This document shows positions 48,901 to 59,700 of a stretch of DNA of 64,000 nucleotides, one piece after another. The stretch comes from Dromaius novaehollandiae. Its lineage: Eukaryota; Chordata; Aves; Casuariiformes; Dromaiidae. Both the position numbers and the translations under genes were made by a program. Within the stretch, counting starts at the first letter, position 1. The number at the start of each line of letters is the position of its first letter. Location of the stretch: assembly GCF_036370855.1 (NCBI RefSeq), contig NC_088102.1, positions 66,969,601 through 67,033,600 on the forward strand, in the 5' to 3' direction. Under the pieces are notes generated by a model. It was given only the letters and a program-made list of their open reading frames with translations. It was not told where the DNA came from and made no database searches.

Positions 48901-51900
48901 AACAGAGGAAAAAAGTAGTAAAATTCAGGTTTGAAGATTCCTAAAGAGCTATTCACTGTTCACGAAACCACAGGAGAAATAGTAGCACTTCCTCCTTGGT
49001 ACTGCATGGGCATGAATAAGCCACTACAAACTCTGGGAGTAGATATCATCACCCTAGGAAGAGGGAGAGGTTGCCCACAGCGACGCCCCAGCAACACACA
49101 TCGGTGAGAACGGGACGGGCTCCACGCCGTACGCGCACACCATGTCTACGTGGGCCCAGCACCCATCAGTGCAAAGTGCATGGGCAAGCTGAGCTTCTCA
49201 GCAGCCCCCAACCCCAGCCCTCCCGCCAGCCCTAGAGAGGAACAGGCCAGCTCTTTCTGATCCAACCTCCTGCTCAGCTCTCTCCTCCTCCTGTTGCTCT
49301 TGGAGATCATCTTCCTCATGGTACAGCCTCTCCTCCTCCCTCACTGCCATATTCTCCTCCCGGATCTCCTCCAGGCTTTCCTGATCCAGCTGGATCTGCT
49401 CCAGTTTGACTTCAGCTTCCCTCACACCACCGTCCTCTTCCTCATAGGACTGCTGCGGAGACCTAGGCATGGGGAAGAGAAGTCAGAGAAGCAAAACACG
49501 TTGTTGTATGAGCCTACAGACACTATCAGGTGCCTCAGACCTCTAGAAACCCAGTTCCACCATTCCCCCAAGCATACAACTACTGGAAGTTTTAAACCAG
49601 GGCTCAGAGCCACTTCTGTGGTCCCGTCTGGGTTCCTCACTCCCAGCCAGACATAAGAGCGGTCACATCGCATGGCTGCCGGTGCCAGGCACACACAGGC
49701 CTAGGAGAACCCAGCAAAAAACAAAGCAGCCCCAAAGCAACCAGGGTCACCAAGAGCCTTGGTGTGGGTAAAGATTACAGTGGGGTTTTTACAGACTCCT
49801 ACAGGTCTCAGAGCCTGCAGAGAGAAGACTCGCTAGTATTTTTAAGCAATCAGATTTGCAAAAGCAGAATGGCCTATGCACCTGGGCACAGAGTCAGTGG
49901 GAGCAGACACTTCGCCTCAGAGCTCTCGCAGGCTCACAGTTTTACACCGGGATGTTATTGCCATCTTGCTTTCCCTGGCTGGAGAAGAGCTTTCTCCTCC
50001 CACAGATTTCTCAGAAAATTGCCTGGGCTGCAAGAGCAGCTGTGGGTCCTCTGACAGCAAGGCTAGAAAGCTGGCTAGCAGGCAGCTGCAGGGGTGACTC
50101 ACTGCTTCGGCCTCGCCATCCAGCACCAAGACACGGGAGAAGTTCAGACTAGAGTTTTCCACCACCCACCTCTCTGCTGCTGGCAAGGCAGCTCACAGGG
50201 CAGCCGCCTTCCAGCCCTCCTCACCGACCACACAGGGAAAAGTTCTTGCTGGATATATGCTGCATACGCGGGTTTGCTGGCCTTGCTACCAACCGCCCTC
50301 TCGAGACAGCAAGGTCACTCAGAGCAAGCAGGCTCGAGGGGTTCACAGCCCGGGTAACCAGCTTCTTTAACCAAGGTGCCTCAGCCAGCAGTGCCCACGG
50401 CTAAAGGGCAAGCCGGTATTAAACACCCAGGCCAGACACAACGCAGTGTATAGGATGCCTTTATAACACCACAGCTCTGTATGGGCAGCAGCTAGTGAGC
50501 ACGGCTCCCTTCTACATCATCGCAAAGGCGGCAGGCACATCCCAGCTCTCATCTTCCTCCATGCAACTCCTAGCTGCAGGACTGCAGCTCTCCCCCCGCA
50601 ACAACAGGGCACAACACCTGAAGGAAAGGGAAGGGAAGGAAAGTCTGCCCTGGCAGCAGGGACCTCTGGGGGTGCCCGAGCCCTTTTAGCTCCACGCAGC
50701 AGAGAGCAACTGCCTCCATCCTCTCATTCACAGCCAGAGCCTAAACACCCATCGCACAAAAAACAAAGTGTGCTCCCTACTCAGTTAGGTAGGAAAGAGC
50801 AGAGCTGGGAAACCCTGGCTCCAGCACCACTTTGTTCAGTGCAGAGAGTCAAAGCCAGAAACACAGCCTACCTGTGCCCCTCGCAGCCCTCCAAGCTTTT
50901 CCTCCGGTGACACCGCCGAGCAAGGAGAAAGGGCAAAGCTGCCAAACAGACTTTCTAGGGGACAACCGCTGGCTGGGGCAACCTCAGCTTCCACGGAGAG
51001 CTCCCCTCGCAGCAGAGCCACAAAGCACCATCCCCTTCTGCTGCTTCTCCTAAGCAGCCTCCCCCCAAACACCTGCCCAGCTGCAGCCCCGGGCTTTAAG
51101 GCACCACCCCTCTGCGATGGGCTTCACCTGCCCCGCTGCTGGCTCCTGATTGCTCCCGCAGCCCCGATCACCAGCACCGCTCCCAGGTGCCGGAGCAACG
51201 TCTCTGGGCTTGGAGCTGCGAAGGGGCAAGGCACGGCTTTCAGGTGGATCTAACTGCCGTGTTTGGAAAAAGTGAGAGCTGAGCTCTGTTTATCTGCTCA
51301 GCGGTAAATATTAATCTTACACACTCTTTTCAGCTTTGTATATGAAGAAGAGGCTGTGTCATCACACATTAACCACAGGCTAAGATTCCCCTCAAAATCA
51401 GGCTACTGAGAGAGCTAAGTCACAGAGTTCAAGCACAGGTACACAGTGTCCAAGGGAAGTACTTAAGGCAGGATTTGGCCCTTATCTTCTGGGTAGCGAC
51501 TGGAGAGCCTGCAAACAAGCACCGCTCGGGGACCTCTGCTGCCTGTTCTCCACTGCTGAAAGAGGCGGCAGGCACCAGGTGGGCTGGGGCCGTAACACCC
51601 ACCACGCTGACACGAGCCAGGAAGCAGCAATAACTTGGAACAGCTTTTCAGGCTGCCTGGATTACGTTAGAGGCCATTTCAGCCCCTGCAGCAGCTCAGG
51701 TGGCTTAAATCCGCTGTTGTCGCTCCTCCAAACCCAGGCCTCCTGGCAGCCTGCCATCGCCGCCAGCGCAAAGCTGCGCCCAAACTTCCCCGGCGCCCAG
51801 GGCCGTCCCGGAGGCCCTTTCTCCCCAGCAGCCCAAGTCGCAGGCGGAGAGCATCCCCCCGCCGCAGCTAGCGCTCCAGGCTCTGGCCCCCAGCTCTGCG

Positions 51901-54900
51901 TGCCAGCCTTAAACCGGGCTCGGCCGCCCCTCCCCGGGACGGTCCCTTTGCTGGGCACGTTTGTGTCCCCTTCCCTCGTCGTGTCGTTGTCCTACCCACC
52001 TCTGCTTGCGCTGCTCGAGCTTCTGGGACCAGTCGCTGAACCCCTCATCCTCCTCCAGCTCCGAAGTCTCGGAGGGCTTAAAGTCGTAGCTGAAACACAG
52101 CAAGGGGAAAAATTAGGATGAGAGCGGCGCAAAGAACCCCAGGCTGATCCTGCCCCTCTCTCCCTCCAGTTACTGTATCTTCTTCCCTGTGACACCTCCC
52201 AAATCCCACTTTAATCCCTATCCTCCATTACGGGAAAGATGCTTTTGCCGAGAGCGTAGGAACTGCCCCTGTGCAAAGGGGATCTCTCAGCGGAGGCATC
52301 ACGAGGCGGAAAGGAAGCAGGAGCAGCTCGGTCTCTGCAGCAGACGTACCCAGCTGCCTGCGCGGTCTCTTGGGGCTGCAGGCCGACAAGCATGAGATAA
52401 GATAATCCTTCTGTCCATGGCTTTCTTCCGCACTGGAGCTGACCCTAGCTTGTTTGGGCCAGAGGTGTTTCAGGCTGGATTCCCGCTCATCCTGTGCTTA
52501 TTTTCCCCATGCAACCCCATCCAAAAGCCATCAGCACGAGCTGGCCTCACCAGAAAGCTGGGTCACGAAGTCAGGAAGATCTAGCGCTTAGGACACTGGC
52601 TCAGGTCCTGGGTTTGATCTGCAAGTTCCCCATACTGCTCTGAGCCAGGCAAATGCGCTTTCGAGACCATCTATAAAATACTCGTACTAGTCCTGCCCCG
52701 CCTCAAAGCAGCAGGAGATGAGAGGGTGAGGCCTCGGATCCCCCCGTCCCGGGAGGGGGAACCCCAGGAGCAGCTCCGAGACGCGGGCCCCGCCGCGCTG
52801 CAGACCCAGGGTCGAACAGCGGCACGTTCCTCCCTCCTCCGGCCCGTGCCCTGCGCTCGTGAGTTGGGGAGGAGCCGTTAAAAGCCACTTGGCTCCTGGC
52901 TCCAGAGGGAATGGATTTACCCCACGTGCGGCAGGGAGGCAGGTTGCTTTAGGAAGCCTTTCCTACGGGATCACTTGAATTCCCAGCTGCGCTTGGCCCT
53001 GAAGCCCACTCCGGGCAGCTCCCTTCTGCAGCAGCACCCACCGCCGGAGGCTACAACCCCCTCAAGCAGCCTCCTAAGCATCCCTTTGGGGGGACCAAGA
53101 GGAGCTTAAACTCAAGGGAAAAAGCTACCAGGGAGGGGAAAACCCTCCTCCTTGCTCCTGAACGGGAGAGGAGGGAGGAGGAAGCCCTTCCACGCTGCCG
53201 CGCACCGCCGTGCAGCCCGGGGAGCGCACGGGCGCATTCCCAGGCCGTGACGAAAGCCCTCCGCGGGGAGCTAGCACACGGCGCGCAGCCCACGGCCCCG
53301 GCGCGCGGCCGGCCGCGTGGAGCATCAGCCATCCTGCGCCGCGCAGCTGCCTGCGCCGCATGTGCCTTGGCCCCGCGTGGGTCCTTTTTTCCTATTTTTT
53401 TCCTCGCGTTCAGGACAAAAATCGCCAGGCGGCTGAGGCTCCTGGGCGCGCGGCGGCTCGTCGGTGCCCACATCGCAAGCGGCTGCCTGGGGAGGGACCT
53501 TCACAGATGTTGTGGGGACACAAGGTGGCCAAGTCTCCCAGGAAAGGAGATCAGGGTGTGGGACCCAAAGATTAGCTCAAAATTAAAAGATTCAAAGTAG
53601 ACAGTAACTGTAGGTCTTTCTTGCCTTTCTGGACTCTGAGGAGGTGTCAGGAGATGCTCAGTCTCCTCTGCAACCCTGACGCCTAGAAATACGGGGTATT
53701 TCTGTGAGATTCAGGAGTCTCACATTCCTCTGACTCAGGGAGCTGAGGGCTGATGAAAAACAGCAGCTCTCGCCAGGGTGGGTAGCTGGGGGCTGCAGGA
53801 CCAGCCCGCATCGCGCTGGGGCAGACGGCGCTAGTCCTGTGCTGGGAGCTGCTCAGGAGCACACGGACTCAGGCAGCTCGGCACGAAGTTTCAGCCCAGC
53901 CCAGCTGTTACCGCAGCTCAGCATCCCCAAGCTGACTTAGGCTCCCAGGTAGCAGCGCCGTGTCGGTCTACAGACCGGACTGGGTTGTTTTTTGTGCAGC
54001 TGGAGCTCCTAGAGGCCCCAGCCGAGATGCTCGCCACATCCTTTGCACAAGCGGACGGGAAGAGGCAGCCACGCAGAACCGGCTCTCTCGTCGGGGACCG
54101 GCTGGGAGAGGAAGCAACGATCCCAGCAGATACGCAGCTGGAGCATGATGGACTTGGAGGAAAGCGCTCGAGAAAGCTGTTGAGTTTGGAAGAGGCTGCA
54201 GATCCCCAGAGTCCCAAGCCAGTGCTCTGGGGGAGCTGGAGCACTGACAGTGCATGAGGGCAGAACCGCTCAGGTATTTGTGTCCTTGGCCACAGGCCTG
54301 TGGCCAGATGAGAAGAACGGCCACGTCCCACCGTCCTCCCTGGGAGCAAGGGAGAACAGCTGAACGCTGCTTGAAAGCCTCCTCGCTTTCTCTAGGTGCC
54401 TGCGCTCCTCGGGAAGCTGGGCCCCCGCCGAAAGCGCTGAGCCAGCACAGTTACGTCAGCACCGGTTAAGCTGCTAAATTAGGAGCCTCCCTGAAAAGTG
54501 ACCCTGCCTGGGCATTTCCAGCGAGGAAATCAAATCAGCGCGAGGCGATGCTGACATCTATCCTTCTCGCTCCCGAGGCCGTACGCGCCGGCACTCACAA
54601 CCCTTCCACATCCATCCTTTTCCCCGCTAAAATGGTTTTGCTCAGCCCTGCCATGACGGGGTGGGAAAGCAGGCACGGTCCCTCCTGCCGTCCTGCTCCT
54701 CCGGGTCCCGGGTGGCTGTGAGAGCCCGGGGGGACCATCAGCTTGGGGAAGGAAAAGGGTGACGGCAGCACCCAGGAGCGAGCGGACACGGCCAGCCTTC
54801 GGGTACTGACTGGCCTGGCCTGTCTTCGGGCCCGAGAAGCTCAACAGCTGTTCAGATTTTCTATGAAGTGGCCGTTCTGCAGATTATTGCTTTTCTTTCC

Positions 54901-56636
54901 TCAGCTGGAGGGGAAAGGGAAGAGAGGAACTTCGCCGCGTCCCTCGGGTCCGAGGAAATGCCGAGGGCCTGTTTACACAAACAGGAGTGACATGAATGGG
55001 ATGAGTCAGGCGAGGGAAGGAGGGGGCCGTGTTTACACAAGCGAGAGCCAAGCTTGGGAAGATTAATAGCGGCCGGCCCTGGCTGAGTGAGCAAGCCCAG
55101 GTGGCTGTCAGCAGCTGCAGAAGAGACCAGGGAAGGGCCAGAGAAGGAGCAACGTGCTTTTCCAGGGAAGCCTGGCTCTGCTAGCTCAAGCGCTGGGGAG
55201 CAGGGGAAAAGCTGCCCCAAGGCAGAGGGGTAGGACCTGCTGCACATGGCCCCCCTACCCAAGGAGGACACTCCCAGGGTTATATTTGTGCCTTGTTTCA
55301 TCTCTCCACTGAGCACCAACCTTGGGGTAAGAGCCCTTAAGCTCTCCCAACAGCAAGGCCAGGTCTCCTGCGCTTCCTCTTTTCATACCGTTATTTCAGC
55401 TGTAAATCACGCTGCAGCTATCGTGTGCTGACAAGCTTTGGTTTCCCTCGTTCGAGAGGTCCTTGTCGTGACCGTCCCCTGAGCAGGCTGCTGAAGGCTT
55501 GGGTCCTTGCTCAGCAACCGTGGACGTGAGCATTTCTAAGCATGGTTCCTAAAACTGGGCCCAGAGTCTGCTGTGAGCAAAGCGGGCTGATTCGCAGCCC
55601 CATCCGATGCCCAGGGGGCAAACGCAAGCTGCTCCCTGCCCTTCGCCGACAGCATGTTCCCATTTGGTCTCCTAGCAGCTCTAAGGAGAAAGGCATCCGC
55701 AAGCGCTCCCGTTCCCAAAGTGCCGAAACGCTATTCCAGATGAACAGCCCTGGGCGCTCGGGGCGAGAGATTTGGCAGAGGGGCCTGAGCCATTCCAGGC
55801 GCTTTGAAGCAGCCACCGCAGCGATGGGAACTTCCTCGCCTGCAGTGGTGCTTCGCAGGGGTTTGAAGGGAAACGCTCGGATCAGGCCTTGCTCCAGGCA
55901 GAGGCTTAGGCACCTTATTAACTTGGGGCGCTGCGAACAGTCCCAGGTAGCCAAAAGTGCAGGATCTGAGACTACACGGTGGTGCTACCAGGGTTGCTGC
56001 CGTCTGCTTTGTGCCTGAGCTTGAGCACAGCATCTCCCTATAAATCAGAAACAAGAATTCTCATCTGCCCCTGTATGAAAGGGGGGTCTGGAAAGCTGAA
56101 AATTATTATTACTTTTCAGATCTTCTGTTTGCTTTTAGGGCAGGCTACAATGTTTCATCTGCAAAATGCAACTGGATGCATTTCCACAAAAGATTTTGAA
56201 ACATCTTTGCAGTGCTTTTAGACAGAAAAGTCCTGAATAATTTTCAAAATAGCTTGGAAAAAAACTGATCTCTGCATGGAAAAATCAGATTTTTATAAAT
56301 ACCTTTTGCCATTTTCCCAGTAAAATTAAGCTGCTGCTTCTCTGTGACTGCAATCCCAAATCCTGCCCCCACGGTCCCCCAAGCCACCCTGAAGAGCGGA
56401 GCCACCCACTCCACGGGTGGAGGCAGTTCTTGTTGCAAGGACAGAGCGTGTTGGCCAAGGACATAGACTCGGGTGCTCCTTACTGGTTTTCCTGCGCTGG
56501 AAGGCCACTCTCTGAGCAGGAGCCGGCATCGTTCAAGCCCTCTTCGGCCTGGGACCGCAGCTGCTTCTCCCGCTCCCGCCGGCGCCGCTCCCTCGCCGCT
56601 TCCTCCTCATCCTCCACGCTCCACTGCGCCGTCAGC
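42786..56636 (-). CDS. LSP1: Lymphocyte-specific protein 1 (leukocyte F-actin-binding phosphoprotein)
   Basis: LSP1 binds F-actin at the cell cortex of leukocytes and endothelium, is a substrate of the p38/MAPKAPK2 pathway and affects migration. Nine coding exons (56484-56636, 52000-52089, 49267-49462, 48200-48322, 45479-45522, 45212-45293, 44690-44830, 43781-43861, 42786-42872) join with agreeing phases to about 331 residues plus an unidentified exon 1; human LSP1 has 339. Diagnostic matches in order: TAQWSVEDEEE, LEEDEGFSDWSQ, a Glu-rich coiled-coil-like exon, TDRTESLNRS, LEQYTQAIE, STKSLWETGEV, DIVAGD...SLWEQKG and YKFVATGHGQYKKVL. The N-terminal half is acidic, the C-terminal half basic, as known for the family (caldesmon-like and villin-headpiece-like actin-binding motifs). 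The basophilic site RQAS of human LSP1 appears as RQPS. Confidence 0.94.
43781..43861 (-). CDS. LSP1: LSP1 exon 9
   Basis: An 81-nt phase 0-0 exon between CCTCTTCTCAG and GTAAGTTAG. Reads DIVAGDIVSKRSLWEQKGNP then KPETSIK. Human: DIVAGDMSKKSLWEQKGGSKTSSTIK. Confidence 0.93.
44690..44830 (-). CDS. LSP1: LSP1 exon 8
   Basis: A 141-nt phase 0-0 exon between CATTTTCCAG and GTAAGGCAC, 47 residues. Contains KPVRQPSLDLP, aligning with the human phosphosite region KLARQASIELP, then VVASTKSLWETGEVAAQS. Arg at -3 to the Ser is kept, so basophilic kinase use is plausible, but Ala is replaced by Pro at -1. Confidence 0.94.
45212..45293 (-). CDS. LSP1: LSP1 exon 7
   Basis: An 82-nt exon between TTTTCTCCCCAG and GTGAGTGGC. 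Completes Ser, then NSIKKTQPPLPVSKIDDRLE and QYTQAIE. Matches human NSVKKSQPDLPISKIDQWLEQYTQAIE. The 44+82 nt of exons 6 and 7 restore phase 0. Confidence 0.94.
45479..45522 (-). CDS. LSP1: LSP1 exon 6
   Basis: A 44-nt exon between CCCACTTCTAG and GTACCTCT. Reads ITDRTESLNRSIKK plus AG. Matches human LIDRTESLNRSIEK, the caldesmon-like stretch. Confidence 0.92.
45941..45969. repeat. Poly-A run (29 A)
   Basis: An uninterrupted A29 on the plus strand in LSP1 intron 5, preceded by a purine-rich GGAAAGGCAGGGAAGG. No target-site duplication or retroposed gene body was recognised. Confidence 0.9.
48015..48110 (-). mobile_element. MIR-type SINE relic, inverted
   Basis: ACAGACAAGGCAGATGAGGC, then AGACAGATTAAGGGATTTGCC and a later GAAGTGGAAACAGAATTTGC follow the reverse complement of the MIR/tRNA-SINE core (GATGAGG, AGATTAAG, CTTGCCC, GAATTTGAACC). 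An ancient copy in LSP1 intron 5, close to exon 5. Confidence 0.65.
48200..48322 (-). CDS. LSP1: LSP1 exon 5
   Basis: A 123-nt phase 0-0 exon between CTCTGCGCTCAG and GTTTGTGTCC. Begins EKKRRRNEEEETPEKRQKAP, a basic-acidic switch that could act as a nuclear localisation-like patch (inference), and ends CSTK, which joins to ITDRTES as human PTTKLIDRTES does. Skipping would keep the frame. Confidence 0.88.
49267..49462 (-). CDS. LSP1: LSP1 exon 4 (Glu-rich)
   Basis: A 196-nt exon with acceptor CATGCCTAG. One base, then 65 codons, about two fifths of them Glu (QQSYEEEDGGVREAEVKLEQ, then helical heptad-like IQLDQESLEEIREENMAVRE, then EEERLYHEEDDLQEQQEEER). The donor is placed at GAG|GTTGGA because this end is phase 0, as the next exon needs. 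It lacks the usual A/G at +3, so the lower border is the least certain in the gene. The mammalian counterpart region is also acidic but poorly conserved. Confidence 0.82.
52000..52089 (-). CDS. LSP1: LSP1 exon 3
   Basis: A 90-nt exon between GCTGTGTTTCAG and GTGGGTAGG. Completes one codon, reads YDFKPSETSELEEDEGFSDW then SQKLEQRKQ, and leaves AG. Corresponds to human LKPSEAPELDEDEGFGDWSQRPEQRQQ, a strong family marker. Confidence 0.93.
52570..52690 (+). mobile_element. MIR-type SINE relic
   Basis: TAGCGCTTAGGACACTGGCT, then CAGGTCCTGGGTTTGATCTG, then CTCTGAGCCAGGCAAATGCG and CCATCTATAAAATA keep the MIR layout, including the remains of the tRNA-like box B (GGGTTTGATC). It lies in the intron between LSP1 exons 2 and 3. 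Confidence 0.6.
53120..53480. promoter_or_regulatory. CpG-rich patch inside LSP1 intron 2
   Basis: A dense CpG stretch (GGCGCGCGGCCGGCCGCGTG among others), about 1.2 kb transcript-downstream of the candidate alternative exon at 54.6 kb and 1.0 kb upstream of exon 3. It may mark an internal promoter or enhancer. A minus-strand ATG (MADAPRGRP) opens a frame here but no convincing donor follows. Confidence 0.35.
54599..54654 (-). CDS. LSP1: Candidate alternative first coding exon of LSP1
   Basis: ATG at 54654-54652 in a good context (CCCGTCATGG) opens 18 codons (MAGLSKTILAGKRMDVEG) plus TT, then the strong donor GTGAGTGCC. The two leftover bases fit the one-base start of exon 3 (C of 52089), giving Phe before YDFKPSE, so a shorter isoform of about 299 residues without the TAQWS exon would be in frame. 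Human LSP1 also has isoforms with different N-termini. No acceptor is needed if this is a first exon. Inferred from phase, start and donor only. Confidence 0.45.
56484..56636 (-). CDS. LSP1: LSP1 exon 2
   Basis: A 153-nt exon with acceptor GGCTTGGCAG and donor GTAAGGAGC. One base, then 50 codons, then two bases. Starts LTAQWSVEDEEEAARE, nearly identical to human TAQWSVEDEEEAVHE, followed by a basic ERRRREREKQLRSQ helix and an acidic tail. The preceding exon must end with two bases of a codon. Confidence 0.93.
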
Positions 56637-56672
56637 CTGCCAAGCCGGGAGGAAAAGGCACGCTCAGCGCCG

Positions 56673-56710
56673 CCGTGCCGTGCCGTGCCGTGCCGTGCCG
56701 TGCCGTGCCG
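56673..56710. repeat. (CCGTG)n pentanucleotide repeat
   Basis: Seven and a half perfect copies, starting 37 bp beyond the acceptor of LSP1 exon 2 (on the intron side). Length variation here is likely. Confidence 0.95.
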
Positions 56711-56719
56711 GGAGGAGGG

Positions 56720-59700
56720 CCCGTGGGAACGGCCTGAACCTGTGATACCGCCCCAGCCGCCCCCTGCTCCTCCAGACCACCCCGTCTCCCCGCACCCGGC
56801 AGCCCCATCACCGGGGCCGTTCTGCACCGAAGCTGCACCTCGGCAAGGATGCTAAAGGGACGCGGGGTGCTGCAAGGAGTCCCAGGCCCCAAATCTCAGC
56901 CTCTGGCCCCGGGAGAGCGCGCTCGGCACCCCGGGGACCTCGACACGTTCCCTCAGGGAGCCGAGCTGTTCCCATGCAATCAGGCACCGCTGTGCCGATC
57001 CGTTCCGGCACCACGGGAGCAAGCGGGCGCGGGGGCAGAGGGCTCCGGCACTACCCTGCACGCCCGCCTTCCTCACTCGTGCGGAAGGAAAACGTGCCTT
57101 GGCTTCGCCCAGACGCCTCGGCCGCTAGATAATAAAGCCTCTGTCAGCAGAACGGCCTCTCGGATCCCGGAGGGGACGATAAGGCGCTGCAACATTCCTG
57201 CTCCGGCGATAACACGAGCGCCGGCACGGGACGGGCTCTGCTCCTGCCTTGCCGGCCCGGCGCTGGGTGCCCCTCCGCGGGGGCAGCCCCGCTCCCGCCG
57301 GCGCAGGCGCCCACCCGCCCCGAGGTCTGCAGCGACGGGAAGGTTATTGCCTCCCGACAACCCTCTTTGCAGAAATGCACTTGCTCACAGCGTGCACAGG
57401 GCAGCGGGGAGCGAGATCTGCCAGCGGCACGACCGGGCTTCTGGGCCATCGGCCACGGTGGAGCAACCACGCGCGAGGTGCTGTCCATCCTCAGGGGACC
57501 GCCGTCGCCGCAGGGCAAACCCGGTCACTGAGAGAGAAAGCCTGAGGGCAGCTCAGACCGGGGCCAAAAGCTTGGTGGCGGCGCGGGGGGGTCCTCGCTT
57601 CAGGCTCACTCCTGAGCCAAAACCAAGCAGCGTCCCTCGGGCTAGCGGATTTGTGCAGCGCTCGTACTACAAGTTGCCCGAGGGGGGAACTGCGTTTCGC
57701 AAAGGGCCTCATCAAGCTGCACGCTGTTTGCTTTTTGGGCTCATGACAGATCTCCCTGTCTCCACGAACCATCAGCATTGTCTAGGAGGAACAAAGCTCG
57801 GATTAATCAAGGCGTTCTGCTCAAGAGAAAGCTGGCTTTTCCACCTAACCTACGAAACTTGAAAACCTTTCCAGGGGAGACTCACGCCGAGACTATTCCA
57901 CGCTAGCGACGCGGCCACAAGCTCCCCGGACACTGGGCATCCTGCCCAAGCCCCTTCTCCAGGAGGACCTTGGTGCAGCGCGGTGCTCCCAGGAGCCGAC
58001 GTCCACGGCCCCAGCTGGGCACCGAGCACGGGTTGCTTTGGAAAACCTGGGCGGGTGTTTGACGCCTCTGTGAGCGGCTGGTTTTCCAGCACCTCCTTCG
58101 GGTGCTGGCAGATTAGCCAACAGCGTGTCCGAGCTCCCCTCCCCTTCAAGGCTCCTCGGCACCCCTCGGCAGCGCGCGAGGCGAACGCCTCTCGCCTCTG
58201 AGCCCGCCCGCGGAGAGGCCGAGGACACAGCGGAGCGCTCGGGGCAGAAACGCGAGCCGGGATGCGGCAAAGGGGAGAAAACGGCCTCTCGCTGTATCTT
58301 GCGGGGGTCTTTCTGCGAACGGCATTCGGGGAGCTCGGCCACGCTCTGCTCTCTTCCCCCTTGTTGCCCCTTCCCACCTCATTCCCTACGGGAACAGGGA
58401 GCGTGGAGCCACCAGAAAGAGGCCCGGGAGACCCCTCCTCCCCCTTCCGCAGCGGCTCCACGCTCGTATTTATTTTTTTCCCACAGGTTCCCATAGAAAC
58501 CGTTGTCTGTGGTCCTGGCAGCAAGCCACCGTGTTGTTGTGTGTGGTTTTTTTTTTTTTTAATATATAAATGAAGTCATTCATTAAGCTCTGCCATGATC
58601 TCCCTCCCTCGTGTCACAACTCCAGATAGTCTCCGGTGCAAGACGGCTCTTAACCCTCTCCCGCCTGGATTGCCCCAGTTGGAGGAAGGAAGGTCCCCAT
58701 TTAAGCCAGAGCAAACCCGGTTTCGAGAGGAACGCCATGGCGGAGGCGGCGTTGCAACAGCGCCCGGCTCGGGCGGGCGCCCCGGGAGCCCCGCGGGGTC
58801 CCTGCCGGCACCGCGAGCTCTGCACGTCGCAGCAGTCGCTGGGGGTTGCAGCCCGCCCCGCTCCCCGCTCGGATGTGACTAATTGCCCATGACCTCAGCG
58901 GCTCGCTATTCGGTCGCTCCGTCTTCCGCGCCGGCCCTGCGGCCAGCGCAGGGGACACCGGGGCGACCGTCCCCGCGAGGAGGACTTTGCTGCAAAGCAG
59001 GGAAACATCCCTCCGGCTCCCTTTGCTGCCCTGCACCGGGACGAGCTGCGTCTCCGACGAGCGAGGGGAACCCCTGCCCTCTCCGGCGAACATCGAGAAA
59101 ACGCTGCATTAGCAGACTCGGAGCTCTTCCACGCTCACACGGGCTGGCGGCGGAGCAAGGTTTAATAATTGGCGTTTTGGGGTTCGATACTCAAACCAAC
59201 ACGCGGAGGGGAAATGATTATTCCTTTTCAGCTGACCTAACAGCAAAAGCATTTGCTTTTGATGAAAAACAAACAAATGACTGAGAAGCAAAACCCTGCC
59301 AAAGTCCTTGCTCCTGGGCCGGCTAGGACGGCTCGCTGAACTGCAAACTGAACGTGCCGTTTCGGTTCGGACGGAGCTACATCTTCGTCAGCCTCTTTCT
59401 TGTGTGGGAGGGAGGTCAGCTGTTAAATCTCCTTTCAAAGCAAAGAGGTGGAAAGATTTCATCTCAAAACAGCTTTAAAAAGTGGGGGGGGGCACGTTCG
59501 CCTGCTTTTTCTAAGTGTTAGCAATCGAATTTGGCGCCTCACGGGCCTGGCCCACAACGGCATGGCACAACCCTTTTCTCTCACTTCTAGCTACCATCAC
59601 CCTGCACTTGGGCAGGGCGGTACGAGCTGATGCCACGTCCCTCTGCCTCCAGCCTCATCCCACACGCTCCCGGGCCGGTCCCAAGCTTGGGGAGTTTGGG

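Noticed and set aside
50103..50154. Exon-like minus-strand segment (NSSLNFSRVLVLDGEAEA) with a GTGAGT donor between LSP1 exons 3 and 4
   Set aside because: Every acceptor choice gives either an internal stop or a phase that breaks exon 4, so it cannot be a coding cassette.
56849..57862. 337-codon plus-strand open frame antisense to the 5' region of LSP1
   Set aside because: It lies in CpG-rich DNA where stops are rare, is made of Arg/Pro/Ala/Gly without motifs, and has no splice or promoter context. Several competing frames are open over the same bases.
57850..58524. 224-codon minus-strand frame ending near a strong GTGAGT donor (57883)
   Set aside because: The donor would be used in phase 0 and does not fit LSP1 exon 2. 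Composition looks random. It might be an untranslated exon but nothing supports it.
58737..58900. ATGGCGGAGGCGGCG on the plus strand, like a typical first exon (MAEAALQQ)
   Set aside because: On the opposite strand to LSP1, with no donor or recognisable product. The resemblance to the LSP1 start MAEA is coincidental.
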